From UBA917 sp964435085 (GTDB taxonomy: Bacteria; Patescibacteriota; Patescibacteriia; Patescibacteriales; Patescibacteriaceae), in NCBI GenBank assembly GCA_964435085.1, contig CAYSXQ010000002.1, positions 4,111 to 68,110 on the forward strand: DNA of 64,000 nt. Reading direction: 5' to 3'. Below, piece after piece: positions 16,565 through 24,686 of the stretch. Both the position numbers and the translations under genes were made by a program. The notes beneath the pieces were generated by a model, which had not been told where the DNA came from, searched no databases, and saw only the letters and a program-made list of their open reading frames with translations. The first letter of the stretch is position 1; every line of letters starts with the position of its first letter.

Positions 16565-17773
16565 CTAATTAGTCTTAATGAATTTTTTACCAGTTAGCTC
16601 AGTTGGTAAATAAGTCTGTGATTCTTGATAGTCATGATCAGGACTATATTGATAGCCGGCGCCATAGCCTAGGTCTTTCATCAGGCTCGTAGGAGCATTA
16701 CGGAGATGAAGCGGCACTGGCAGATGGCTAGTGCTTTGAGCTAGGTCAGTAGCTGCAGCGATAGCTGTATAGAGAGTATTGGATTTTTGACACTTAGCCA
16801 GATAGACGACGAGTTGAGCGAGATGGACATTGCACTCCGGCAAGCCGAGCAACTGAACAGCTTGCGAGACAGCGAGTGCTTGCTCAAGGGCTTTGGAATT
16901 AGCCAGACCAATGTCTTCGCTAGCGAAACGCACTAGACGACGAACGATGTACATCGGATCTTCGCCACCGACAATGAGACGAGCTAGCCAATATAATGCT
17001 GCATCAGCGTCTGAGCCTCGCAGTGATTTGTGCAGAGCTGAGATGAGATTGTAGTGACTCTCCCCTGCTTTGTCGTGATAAGCAGCTTTGTGAGCAGCTT
17101 CGAGAATGATAGCGCGATCAATGTCAGTGCTCATCAAACTAGCTGCTTCAAGAATATTTAAAGCGGAGCGAGCATCACCGCCAGATAGTTCGGCAATAAG
17201 AGCTGCGGCTTCGTCACTAAGATTAATATTTTGACTAGCTAGCCCACGGTCATCAGTGATAGCCTGACGTAAAATAGCAATCAGATCATCATTAGTTAGA
17301 CTTTGTAAAACTAAGACGCGACAGCGTGACAGCAAGGCGTTGCGAATTTCAAAGCTAGGGTTTTCAGTAGTAGCGCCGATTAGGATAATGGTGCCGTTTT
17401 CGAGATGTGGTAGCAGCGCGTCTTGCTGAGCTTTATTCCAACGATGGATTTCGTCGATAAACAAAATTGTCCGCTGATCGAGTAGCTGATTATTGCGAGC
17501 CTTATCAATGACGCTGCGTAAATCCTTGACGCCCTCGGTAACAGCACTGAAACGAACAAATTCGGCCTTGATGGCGCTAGCCAAAATCAAAGCCAGAGTA
17601 GTTTTGCCTGTGCCTGGTGGACCCCAGAGGATGAGCGAAGGCAGAGTACCTTTATCTAGGGCTTGGCGCAAAAATTTACCCTCGCCGACGATTTGCTGCT
17701 GACCAAGGTATTCGTCGAGGTTGCGGGGGCGGAGGCGGTCGGCTAGGGGTGATTTGTGATTAATAGTAGTCAT
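16565..17773 (-). CDS. rarA: Replication-associated recombination protein RarA (MgsA)
   Basis: 402 residues, AAA+ ATPase related to clamp loaders. Seen: PLADRLRPRNLDEYLGQ at the start, Walker A GPPGTGKTT (51-59), Walker B ILFIDEIHRWNKAQQD, sensor 1 GATTENPSFE, arginine finger region LLSRCRV, and the C-terminal helical tetramerisation domain (about 250-400) ending in DYQESQTYLP. RarA acts at stalled replication forks and single-strand gaps. Length is slightly below E. coli (447). Stop TAG. The DUF167 gene lies upstream on the same strand, separated by a repeat. Confidence 0.95.
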   Translation of the reverse strand: MTTINHKSPLADRLRPRNLDEYLGQQQIVGEGKFLRQALDKGTLPSLILWGPPGTGKTTLALILASAIKAEFVRFSAVTEGVKDLRSVIDKARNNQLLDQRTILFIDEIHRWNKAQQDALLPHLENGTIILIGATTENPSFEIRNALLSRCRVLVLQSLTNDDLIAILRQAITDDRGLASQNINLSDEAAALIAELSGGDARSALNILEAASLMSTDIDRAIILEAAHKAAYHDKAGESHYNLISALHKSLRGSDADAALYWLARLIVGGEDPMYIVRRLVRFASEDIGLANSKALEQALAVSQAVQLLGLPECNVHLAQLVVYLAKCQKSNTLYTAIAAATDLAQSTSHLPVPLHLRNAPTSLMKDLGYGAGYQYSPDHDYQESQTYLPTELTGKKFIKTN

Positions 17774-17775
17774 TT

Positions 17776-17835
17776 TTAAAAAAGTAAAAAGTAAAATCTA
17801 AAACTGTGTCTGCCGGCAGGCAGGAGTAAAAAGAT
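17776..17835. repeat. TAAAAAG family repeat, copy 2, with nested GC-rich palindrome
   Basis: The arm GTAAAATCTAAAA is interrupted by about 22 bases built on TGCCGGCAGGCAGG, then resumes as GTAAAAAGA. The insertion point is the same as in copy 4 (36110-36193). Confidence 0.75.
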
Positions 17836-17839
17836 TGAA

Positions 17840-18115
17840 TTAATCTAGAATGACAATCTTTACTAACTTAAGTCGGCTGGTCTGGCCAGAAATAATACTA
17901 ATAGCTTTGATGTTAACAGAGAATGCTTGAGCTAGCAATTTTAGTAGAGCTTGATTAGCCTTATTGTCCACGGCAGGAGCAGCTAGGTTGATTTTAAGAC
18001 TGCCGTCAGCTAAGTGGCCAGTGAGATCTGAACACTCAGCATTAGGCCTGATTCTCACTGACAAAAACAGCTTTTTGTCTTTGATTAAGGTATTTTTGAG
18101 ATTTTCTATTGACAT
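17840..18115 (-). CDS. DUF167 (YggU-type) protein
   Basis: 91 residues. Matches the DUF167 pattern: LSVRIRPNAECSD, a Gly-x-x-x-Asp-Gly-x-Leu-Lys-Ile turn (LADGSLKINL), the family core APAVDNKANQALLKLLA (usually PPvdGKAN) and IISGQTSRLKLVKI at the end. The family is widespread and small; its function is unknown, with structures of YggU showing an alpha/beta fold. The promoter of the plus-strand gene at 18181 overlaps the start region of this gene. Confidence 0.85.
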   Translation of the reverse strand: MSIENLKNTLIKDKKLFLSVRIRPNAECSDLTGHLADGSLKINLAAPAVDNKANQALLKLLAQAFSVNIKAISIISGQTSRLKLVKIVILD

Positions 18116-18137
18116 TTTGTTATTATTATATTATATT
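18109..18137 (+). promoter_or_regulatory. Promoter of the 156-residue coiled-coil gene
   Basis: TTGACA (18109-18114), 17-base spacer, TATATT (18132-18137). The leader to the ATG at 18181 is about 37 bases and carries GAGGA. Confidence 0.75.
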
Positions 18138-18180
18138 ACAAGGCATCAATGGTACTTTTTTAAATTTTATAGAGGAAGAC

Positions 18181-18651
18181 ATGAGTGATTTGATGCAGTA
18201 TTTGCAGGGCAATAAAGACAAAGCAGCCGAAAAGGCTCAGGAGCAATATTTAAGCAGTCTAGGCACAAAAATTATAGCAGAAGTAGGAAATCATAGCACG
18301 GCCAGGCTTTTCAGTATTTTAGAACAAAAACGTAGTCAATGGCTAACTGATCGTAATTACACTGAATACAAACTCAGAGAAATAAAAAACATCTTTGAGC
18401 TTCATGAACCATCCATTATTCAACTAACCAGAAACTCAGCAAATGGACTAGTTTCGACCGCTCAAGACTATCTCGAAAACTATCGAATATGGCTAGGTAC
18501 AGCGGAAAAAGACCTGGAAAAACATAATAATCATCTAGCAGCTACCAGAGGTGCCCGAAAACAGATAGCCGACAATCAATTAATAGGCAAAATGACTGAA
18601 AAAGAAAAATCTGAACTCAACAATATTAAGAAATCACTTGGCTACAAATAA
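18181..18651 (+). CDS. Hypothetical helical protein (156 residues)
   Basis: Starts at the ATG at 18181, which follows GAGGA; an upstream in-frame start at 18109 would lie in the promoter. The protein is soluble and almost wholly helical with long charged heptad-like stretches (for example around 90-140, DYLENYRIW...AEKDLEKHNNHLAATRG), so a coiled coil is likely. No known domain. It has a consensus promoter and a strong terminator. The last bases and the terminator are present twice around the N gap because of an assembly join, but the gene itself is complete. Confidence 0.7.
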   Translation: MSDLMQYLQGNKDKAAEKAQEQYLSSLGTKIIAEVGNHSTARLFSILEQKRSQWLTDRNYTEYKLREIKNIFELHEPSIIQLTRNSANGLVSTAQDYLENYRIWLGTAEKDLEKHNNHLAATRGARKQIADNQLIGKMTEKEKSELNNIKKSLGYK

Positions 18652-18847
18652 CAAAGACAAGCAAAGCCCTGAGCAAATCAGGGCTTTTTTATNNNNNNNN
18701 NNNNNNNNNNNNNNNNNNNNNNNNNNNNNNNNNNNNNNNNNNNNNNNNNNNNNNNNNNNNNNNNNNNNNNNNNNNNNNNNNNNNNNNNNNNNTTGGCTAC
18801 AAATAACAAAGACAAGCAAAGCCCTGAGCAAATCAGGGCTTTTTTAT
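18638..18847. other. Assembly join: 55-base duplication around 100 N
   Basis: 18638-18692 and 18793-18847 are identical 55-base copies on either side of exactly 100 N. The same design occurs at 51.5 kb. This is best read as two contigs overlapping by one k-mer (k=55) that were scaffolded without merging. True spacing between the genes at 18181 and 18948 is therefore 155 bases shorter. Confidence 0.9.
18663..18692 (+). terminator. Terminator of the 156-residue protein gene
   Basis: AAAGCCCTGA / TCAGGGCTTT, loop GCAAA, followed by TTTT. An identical copy at 18818-18847 belongs to the duplicated contig end. Confidence 0.9.
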
Positions 18848-18878
18848 TTTAGCAGATAAAACAAGCAACCTAAATACA

Positions 18879-18907
18879 TTGACAATTAGCTGATATTATG
18901 TAATAAT
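18879..18907 (+). promoter_or_regulatory. Promoter of the 166-residue protein gene
   Basis: TTGACA (18879-18884) followed at 16-17 bases by TAATAAT (18901-18907). Confidence 0.65.
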
Positions 18908-18947
18908 GTGAAAATCGTAGTACTTTTTAATTTTTGAGGAGATTTTA

Positions 18948-19448
18948 ATGAGCAAGAAACATAGTTTGGCATTATTTAATACTGGCAGGAGTCAGCGGCC
19001 ATTACTCAAATTGCAGCCAGAGCTAGACATCAAACAAACAGCCACTAAAGATCTGGTAGCATATCTGCAAATGATTCCTGAGATAAAAGAAGAGTTTAGT
19101 GCCAAGGAAACAAATGATGTTTCATGGTATCTAGATACTTTAGAAAAAAGACTAAGCAGAGTAGTTAGAGCGCCGGCACTATCTGAACTAAAACAGATGC
19201 AAGCAGATCTAAGTAGCTTTAAAGCAGATCTAAACAAAGAACAGTCAAATAAAAGGTTAAATAAATTTTTAAAAAATTATGGAACTTGCTTAAATACAAT
19301 CATCGAAAATTGTGAAAGTGCCTTCAGAAAAAAGCATGAAAAAAAACAAAAAACTAAGCGACCTAATAGCGGCAAAAAAGTTGTAGTAAAAGAAGTTATT
19401 AATACAACTAGGCCAATAACAAGCGGACGCAGACCAGGTCAAGGTTAA
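18948..19448 (+). CDS. Hypothetical helical protein with basic tail (166 residues)
   Basis: Strong SD GAGGAG before the ATG. The protein has a short basic start, helical central part with charged repeats (about 45-125) and a strongly basic, Lys/Arg-rich C-terminus (about 124-166), which could bind nucleic acid. No known family. It is the second of two adjacent same-strand orphan genes, each with its own promoter and terminator; the two proteins are both helical and similar in size but I see no clear sequence similarity between them. Confidence 0.7.
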   Translation: MSKKHSLALFNTGRSQRPLLKLQPELDIKQTATKDLVAYLQMIPEIKEEFSAKETNDVSWYLDTLEKRLSRVVRAPALSELKQMQADLSSFKADLNKEQSNKRLNKFLKNYGTCLNTIIENCESAFRKKHEKKQKTKRPNSGKKVVVKEVINTTRPITSGRRPGQG

Positions 19449-19463
19449 AAAACAACTGATTAA

Positions 19464-19487
19464 AAAAGCCCCAGCATAGGGGCTTTT
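19464..19487. terminator. Bidirectional terminator between convergent genes
   Basis: AAAAGCCCC / GGGGCTTTT around AGCATA. It overlaps the stop codon of the minus-strand gene. Confidence 0.8.
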
Positions 19488-20724
19488 ATTTTTGACTAAA
19501 GACCAGCGCATTAACCACATCACGACCAGGACCAAGGACGTATTCATGATTATAAAACAAAGCTGTAGAGTAGCCACCATCAAGATTAAGAGCATAGTCC
19601 ATGCCCATAGCAAGACAGACAGCCGTCAAATCAGATACAGTCGAATTATGACTAACGATTAAATATAGTTTATTGTTCTTATAGCCAAGGGCAGCGCGCA
19701 TAGCACGAGCATCACGCTGTTTAGCATCCATAGCCCACTCGATCAACTTATCATTCCCCTCTTCGATAAGACGAGGAAAACTGCCAAGAGCAGCGCTTAA
19801 GCGTCCACTATAAGCGCCTTGAGTTATAAGCATTTTGCCACTGGAGTCATAACTAATAGCAGGTAAGAAAAGTCGACTGTCAGTGAAATAATAAAAATGA
19901 TTAGCTTCATCAAAGGCCACAATAGGACCGGAGCTCCATTTTTTTAATTCAGCTTTATTTAGCAAGACGCCGGTCTTAGTGTCGTAGAGCGGGAAGAAAG
20001 TGTAGTTCTTTTTGCTAGCAGCCGTATCAAAGTAAGTGCCGTTGATCGCCGCAAAGCCAGAGACGCTAGCAGTGAAATCGGCCACATTGCGAGCTGGACA
20101 ATCTTTAGCGCACTCACTGCTGGCGGCCGCCAGTGAGGATATTTTGAGATTAGGCATAGACAGATCAATCATGATCGAGTCGACAGTAAACTTCTTTTTA
20201 TTTGCTGTGGTAATTTTCTCCCTTTGATAATAACTATAACGATCGATCGACTCATTCATAACTGGCTTATGAAGTCGAGCAAAGTCGTGATAACTAGGAC
20301 GGGCAGCGCTGCGAGCTAGTAGTAAATTAAAAGCTAATGGAGTAGCTAGGCTAGCCAGACTACGATCACTAGGATCGAGGTACCAGAGAGAATTGTCAGA
20401 GGCTTTATGTAAAATTTTACCTTGCAGTTTCATAGCTAAGGTAGAGGTAGTGCTTGTAACAAGAGGAGTCGAAGTGCCCGTGCTGAGTGGAGTCGAAGCA
20501 CTACTGGCAATAAGTGCCCAATCCCGATCGTTAATAACTTGAGCTAGTGAACGTAGTTTGAATAGAGCGAAAGCGCTGTTACCAGTTAAAATTTTCTTGT
20601 TATCGGCACGCACAAACCAAGCCTGACTATCCAGTGGGTTAATAACAAAACGACCACGAAAATCAGCCGCACTAACTAAAGCAGGCAAAGATAGAAATAA
20701 TAAAATAATAACTAGATATTTCAT
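19486..20724 (-). CDS. Secreted phosphodiester-glycosidase (NAGPA-like) domain protein
   Basis: 412 residues with a signal peptide (about 1-19, ending LVSAAD). Two CPR-type surface repeats follow: GRFVINPLDSQAWFV (from about 23) and GKILHKASDNSLWYLDP (from about 118), each with the G-x-hydrophobic...WYV pattern. The C-terminal half (about 190-412) matches the phosphodiester glycosidase family: AINGTYFD, SGPIVAFD, RAALGY, DLTAVCLAMGMDYALNLDGGYSTAL and PGRDVVNALV. The domain cleaves sugar-phosphodiesters in lysosomal NAGPA and occurs in bacterial wall proteins. It lies 32 bases after nagB on the same strand, suggesting wall amino-sugar metabolism. Confidence 0.85.
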   Translation of the reverse strand: MKYLVIILLFLSLPALVSAADFRGRFVINPLDSQAWFVRADNKKILTGNSAFALFKLRSLAQVINDRDWALIASSASTPLSTGTSTPLVTSTTSTLAMKLQGKILHKASDNSLWYLDPSDRSLASLATPLAFNLLLARSAARPSYHDFARLHKPVMNESIDRYSYYQREKITTANKKKFTVDSIMIDLSMPNLKISSLAAASSECAKDCPARNVADFTASVSGFAAINGTYFDTAASKKNYTFFPLYDTKTGVLLNKAELKKWSSGPIVAFDEANHFYYFTDSRLFLPAISYDSSGKMLITQGAYSGRLSAALGSFPRLIEEGNDKLIEWAMDAKQRDARAMRAALGYKNNKLYLIVSHNSTVSDLTAVCLAMGMDYALNLDGGYSTALFYNHEYVLGPGRDVVNALVFSQK

Positions 20725-20756
20725 CTAGTTATTGTAGCATATTAAATAAATTTCAA

Positions 20757-21476
20757 TTAGCTAGCAGCAGCGTCATCCATAATGACAGTAACATCAAGAT
20801 GAGTTTGCAAGACAGAGGCAGGCACAGACTCAGTAACAGGACCAGTCAGAGCTTGCTTAAGGATAGCTGCTTTGTCCGCCCCGCTAGCTAACAGAATGAT
20901 CGAGCGAGCCTGTAGTATAGTAGCAATACCCATTGTGATGGCTTGTTCAGGCACTACAGTTAATTCAGTCAATAGATGAGCATTGGTAGCGCGAGTTGAC
21001 TCAGTGAGAGTGGTAATATGAGTCCTGGCAGCAAAACTATCACCTGGTTCACAAAAGCCAATGTGCCCATCATGACCAATACCTAAGATGAGCAAATCAA
21101 TACCGCCTGATTTAGCAATCGCCTCTTCATAATCAGAACATTCACTACCGAGATCAGCAGCTTCGCTGTCGGGAAAGTGAATATTATCAGGATGAAGATT
21201 AACCTGACTAAAAAAATTAACTTGCATGTAGTGATAATAGCTATCGACATGACTAGGAGCAAGCCCGACATACTCATCAAGATTAAAAGTTTTAACAGAT
21301 GAAAAACTTAAGCTACCAGATTTAAAGAAGCTAGTTAATTTTTGATAGAGTCCTAGCGGCGTTTGTCCGGTTGGCAAAGCTAAGACCGAGTTAGGCCTGG
21401 CCTTGATTTGACGAGCAACAAGAGCGGCAGCAAGTGATGAGACAGCGTGATAGTCTTTTACTATTAATATTTCCAT
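20757..21476 (-). CDS. nagB: Glucosamine-6-phosphate deaminase NagB
   Basis: 239 residues, close to the short bacterial NagB length. Seen: LALPTGQTPLGLYQKL for phosphate binding, FNLDEYVGL with the catalytic Asp, the GIGHDGHIGFCEPGDSF active-site loop with the catalytic His, and AITMGIATILQA. It converts glucosamine-6-phosphate to fructose-6-phosphate and ammonia, linking wall amino sugars with glycolysis. Promoter TTGCAA-18-TATAAT is 23 bases upstream. First gene of a two-gene unit with the phosphodiester-glycosidase gene. Confidence 0.93.
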   Translation of the reverse strand: MEILIVKDYHAVSSLAAALVARQIKARPNSVLALPTGQTPLGLYQKLTSFFKSGSLSFSSVKTFNLDEYVGLAPSHVDSYYHYMQVNFFSQVNLHPDNIHFPDSEAADLGSECSDYEEAIAKSGGIDLLILGIGHDGHIGFCEPGDSFAARTHITTLTESTRATNAHLLTELTVVPEQAITMGIATILQARSIILLASGADKAAILKQALTGPVTESVPASVLQTHLDVTVIMDDAAAS

Positions 21477-21498
21477 GTCTTAATTTAGAACTAATTCT

Positions 21499-21528
21499 AT
21501 TATAGCAGACCGCCGGAAAGTCTTGCAA
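21499..21528 (-). promoter_or_regulatory. Promoter of nagB
   Basis: Minus strand TTGCAA (21523-21528), 18-base spacer, TATAAT (21499-21504). Confidence 0.65.
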
Positions 21529-21562
21529 TGCATTTCATAAATTGTTAAGCTTAATTAAAGGT

Positions 21563-22165
21563 ATGAAAAAAAAATTCTTACAAGCTGCTAGTCGTGCATT
21601 AATGATTGTGGCACATCCTGATGATGAGACAATTTGGGCAGGCGGAATTATCCTAGCCAATCCCAAGATCAATTGGACCATCCTCTGTCTGTGTCGAGCA
21701 AGTGACAAAGACCGGGCGCCGAAGTTTGCCAAAGTAGCTAAGGCTCTAGGAGCTCGCGGTATCATCGAAGATTTAGAAGATGAAGGCCGTCTAAGTCTAA
21801 AGGCTAGCATCAAGCCGATTGAAAAAATCATTCAAGATAAAATTGGCAGGCAAAGTTTTGATTACATCTTCACTCATGGTGAGAACGGTGAATACGGACA
21901 TGAACGTCATGTCAGCACGCACCTAGCTGTAGTAGAACTTGTTAAGACTAAACGATTAGTAACTAGTGAATTGTGGTGCTTTCACTACAAGAAGCTTAGT
22001 AAGTATAAACTAGCACCTAAGGCTGGAGCAGATTGCATTTTAGATTTATCCCCGAAGTTATTTAAACAAAAAACTAGCCTGATGAGTGAAATATACGGCT
22101 TTGATCCTAAGGGTATTGATGCTGGGTATTGTACTAATCCGGAGAGTTATAAGAGGCTAATTTAA
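21563..22165 (+). CDS. PIG-L family deacetylase
   Basis: 200 residues from ATG 21563. Metal-site motif AHPDDE (17-22) is followed by the family His pair in YGHERHVSTH (about 112-121). PIG-L/LmbE enzymes remove acetyl groups from GlcNAc-containing compounds with a zinc ion. The substrate here is unknown. It is divergent from nagB, so a de-N-acetylation step next to glucosamine-6-phosphate breakdown is plausible. An in-frame TTG at 21542 is a less likely start. Confidence 0.88.
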   Translation: MKKKFLQAASRALMIVAHPDDETIWAGGIILANPKINWTILCLCRASDKDRAPKFAKVAKALGARGIIEDLEDEGRLSLKASIKPIEKIIQDKIGRQSFDYIFTHGENGEYGHERHVSTHLAVVELVKTKRLVTSELWCFHYKKLSKYKLAPKAGADCILDLSPKLFKQKTSLMSEIYGFDPKGIDAGYCTNPESYKRLI

Positions 22166-22291
22166 AATTTTAAATTTTAAATTTAAAAACAATTTTTAAT
22201 GCTTCAGATCTAAATTTTTAAACTTATTTAGAAATTGTGACATTAGGTTATTGAGATTTGTTTTGAAATTTTAAATTTTAAATTTTAAATT
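22163..22291. repeat. Long AT-rich repeat (AAATTTTAAA family), copy 1
   Basis: About 128 bases, nearly only A and T. Shares with 46985-47111, in the same orientation, the blocks AAAAACAATTTTTAATG, AATTTTTAAAC and TTGTTTTGAAATTTTAAA in the same order and spacing. The outer ends are complementary, so the whole can fold. It fills the spacer between the PIG-L and GT4 genes and begins at the PIG-L stop codon. Confidence 0.75.
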
Positions 22292-22301
22292 AACCGAATT
22301 T

Positions 22302-23471
22302 ATGAAACATCTGAAAATCGCCGTCTTACACGCTTATCCACCTGAGCCAGATGGCTTAAGTATTCAAGGAAACTTACTGTATCACGCTCTGCGCGAACTG
22401 GGTCCAGAATTAGAGGTCGAGGTAATGCCTTGCCACTATCGTCCAAGCTTTGAAAAGCAATGGGTACTGGAAGCTTGGAAGCCGGATATCTGTATTGGCA
22501 TCGGCTCCTGGTCTTACTCCCCTGACATTGTCTTTAGCCCGCAAAGAAAAGGCGCGATTGCTATTCCGTGGTTTGTGGCCAATGGCTGGGTAGCTAATTA
22601 TCACAAAGAATTATCCGAATTGCCATTAGTCTTCACTACCAGTGAATGGGTCAAGGAAACTTTTAAACGTGATGGCGTCGATACTACTAACTACCATACA
22701 CTAGGCATTGGCTACCATCCTGATGAGATTCATCCTATTCCTCAAGACGCGCCTGAGATTCAAAAGCTCCGTGCCATGCTTGGCGTGCAGCCTCATGAGA
22801 AAATGATTTTAACTGTTGGTGGTGATGTATCCTCTAAAGGCGCACAAGAAATGTTTAAGGCACTAAAAGAAATTGACAAGGATTTTCATGATTGGAAATA
22901 TGTCCTCAAAGACAGTGCTTCAGAATGTGCTCAGGATCACAATGACGAAGAAGACAAGCTTATTGATCAATTAGAACTCGATCGCGGTCGTATTGTCTAT
23001 CTGCACGGTATGTACAGCCATGGCTTCATGAGTCAACTGATGGCAGCTTGTGATATCTACGCCGCACCTAGTCGCCTCGAAGGCTTTGGTATGCCACAAG
23101 TCGAAGCGCAGATCTGCGGTAAACCAGTTATCTCAATCAATGTTGGCGGACCAGCAGACACCATCATTCATGGCAAGACTGGGTTCCTAGCTGAAGTTGG
23201 TGAGACGATCGAGCTCAAAGAAGAATGGGCCTACGAACACATGGGCTTTGACGCTGATCACAAGATTGTCTTTGACAAGCCGAAGGTCTTTGCTTATCGT
23301 GCTAGTATTGCTGACTTAGTGAAGTACACCACCCAACTCCTCACTGATGACGCACTAAGACTAGAAATGGGTCGTGCGGCTCGTGAGCATAGTAAGGATA
23401 AGTTCCACTATCATACAGTAGCGAGAGAAGCGATGAAGATGATCAGGGAACATATTAAATTTGAAGAATAA
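22302..23471 (+). CDS. GT4-family glycosyltransferase
   Basis: 389 residues, GT-B fold. The N-terminal Rossmann domain starts IAVLHAYPPEPDGLSIQGNL; the C-terminal nucleotide-sugar domain contains ILTVGGDVSSKGAQ and the GT4 signature YAAPSRLEGFGMPQVEAQICGKPVI with the E-x7-E pattern (about 260-285). A retaining transferase using a nucleotide-activated sugar; donor and acceptor unknown. It faces the debranching-type gene, separated by a strong bidirectional terminator, and lies by the GH130/GT operon. No SD. Confidence 0.85.
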   Translation: MKHLKIAVLHAYPPEPDGLSIQGNLLYHALRELGPELEVEVMPCHYRPSFEKQWVLEAWKPDICIGIGSWSYSPDIVFSPQRKGAIAIPWFVANGWVANYHKELSELPLVFTTSEWVKETFKRDGVDTTNYHTLGIGYHPDEIHPIPQDAPEIQKLRAMLGVQPHEKMILTVGGDVSSKGAQEMFKALKEIDKDFHDWKYVLKDSASECAQDHNDEEDKLIDQLELDRGRIVYLHGMYSHGFMSQLMAACDIYAAPSRLEGFGMPQVEAQICGKPVISINVGGPADTIIHGKTGFLAEVGETIELKEEWAYEHMGFDADHKIVFDKPKVFAYRASIADLVKYTTQLLTDDALRLEMGRAAREHSKDKFHYHTVAREAMKMIREHIKFEE

Positions 23472-23506
23472 AAAAACGCGTCTAGAAATCTAGACGCGTT
23501 TTTTTA
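23472..23506. terminator. Bidirectional terminator
   Basis: ACGCGTCTAGA / TCTAGACGCGT with A- and T-runs on both sides, between the convergent GT4 and debranching-type genes. Confidence 0.9.
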
Positions 23507-23507
23507 T

Positions 23508-24662
23508 TTAGAAAAAGAGAGCTTTTTTCTTCTTCAAACAATGATAAGCATAGATATAAGTACCGGCACTCCAGCCTTGATAGGGCTCGCCTTTTGGCTC
23601 ACCAGTCTTGCCGTCAAGCCATTCGTTGAAGCCGTGGCCGTCGAGTTCGCGCAAGTTCGCTTCAGCTAATTTAGTTAATTCTGCCTCGGCTTTCTCATAA
23701 TCCTTCATCTTTACTAGCGCTGCCACATAGAAGCCACCGATGAAAGGCCAGACTCCCCCGTTGAGATAATGATACTGCTCGCGAGCGTCGCAATTTTCAA
23801 AGTAATCATGCCAAGCTTTGTCGCCTTTCTTCAGAGGTGGATCAATGACGCGGCAAGGATATGGTCCGGAAATTTTCTTTTTATCTATGTGAGCCAAAAT
23901 GTTTTTGGCAATCTTGGGCGTAGCAAGACCAGTTAAGATAGCTAGTAGGTTACCAGTGGTATCAAACCATTCTTCGTGCTCGCGCTTGTCTTCATGATTC
24001 TTCCAGCCCCAAGGATAATAATAGCCAAGCTTGTCGTCGTAGAGCGAGATATACCTCTCGATCTCACCGTTGATGACACGTTTGATGTGCTTGGCTTGGC
24101 GCTGTTTGCCGACCATGTTAAGCACGCCGTAGTACATAGCTTGGGCGTGGATAGTATAGCCGTATTTGTGCGGGAAGGCGTCCATCCAGTCCATCGTAGG
24201 CTGCTGAGCGATCAGACGGACTTCGTCAGGATCTTGGTAAGCCAGCCAGATAAGAGCTAGAGTTAGCTGACGTTGGTGCTTAGCATAGAAGTCCTTGTCG
24301 TCAAAGGCTGAAGAATAGATCAAGAGACCAAGAATGTACCAAAGATTAGAATCAACGGTGTTGAAGGTCACATCGCTACGGCGGTCAAGGTTGTAAGAAC
24401 CGACACAGTTAGGGATTTGACCGAGATAGGATTGATTTTTGGCAAGCAAATCCAGACTCTTCTTAATGACTGCTTTGTAGCGATTGCCAACCAGAGCAGC
24501 ACCCAGAGTCATAGTCATACTGTCACGCGCCCAAGTAGCCTCATAGCCGCCTTTAAGGCCCGAGGCGTAGAAGCCAGTGGGCTTAGCGCAAGCGTCGAGA
24601 ACCTTTATAGCTTCTTGGTAGGCTTGTTCGATGACTGAGAGATCTTTAGTAGTTTTTTTCAT
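23508..24662 (-). CDS. Six-hairpin glycosidase (debranching-enzyme / invertase-like)
   Basis: 384 residues, predicted cytoplasmic (alpha/alpha)6 barrel. Conserved-looking elements: GGYEATWARDSMTMTLGAAL, TMDWMDAFPHKYGY, EEWFDTTGNLLAILTGLA, YLNGGVWPFIGGFYVAAL and GEPYQGWSAGTYIYAY. These match the amylo-alpha-1,6-glucosidase C-terminal domain and the GH100-type invertase fold; the Asp in WARDS and a later Glu/Asp are likely catalytic. It is the third gene of the GH130-GT-glycosidase operon (24-base gap). The substrate cannot be told from sequence. Confidence 0.75.
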   Translation of the reverse strand: MKKTTKDLSVIEQAYQEAIKVLDACAKPTGFYASGLKGGYEATWARDSMTMTLGAALVGNRYKAVIKKSLDLLAKNQSYLGQIPNCVGSYNLDRRSDVTFNTVDSNLWYILGLLIYSSAFDDKDFYAKHQRQLTLALIWLAYQDPDEVRLIAQQPTMDWMDAFPHKYGYTIHAQAMYYGVLNMVGKQRQAKHIKRVINGEIERYISLYDDKLGYYYPWGWKNHEDKREHEEWFDTTGNLLAILTGLATPKIAKNILAHIDKKKISGPYPCRVIDPPLKKGDKAWHDYFENCDAREQYHYLNGGVWPFIGGFYVAALVKMKDYEKAEAELTKLAEANLRELDGHGFNEWLDGKTGEPKGEPYQGWSAGTYIYAYHCLKKKKALFF

Positions 24663-24686
24663 ATACTTAGATATTTGACATTAAAA

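Noticed and set aside
18634..18859. Frames through the N run near 18.7 kb
   Set aside because: They consist of unknown bases and duplicated terminator sequence.
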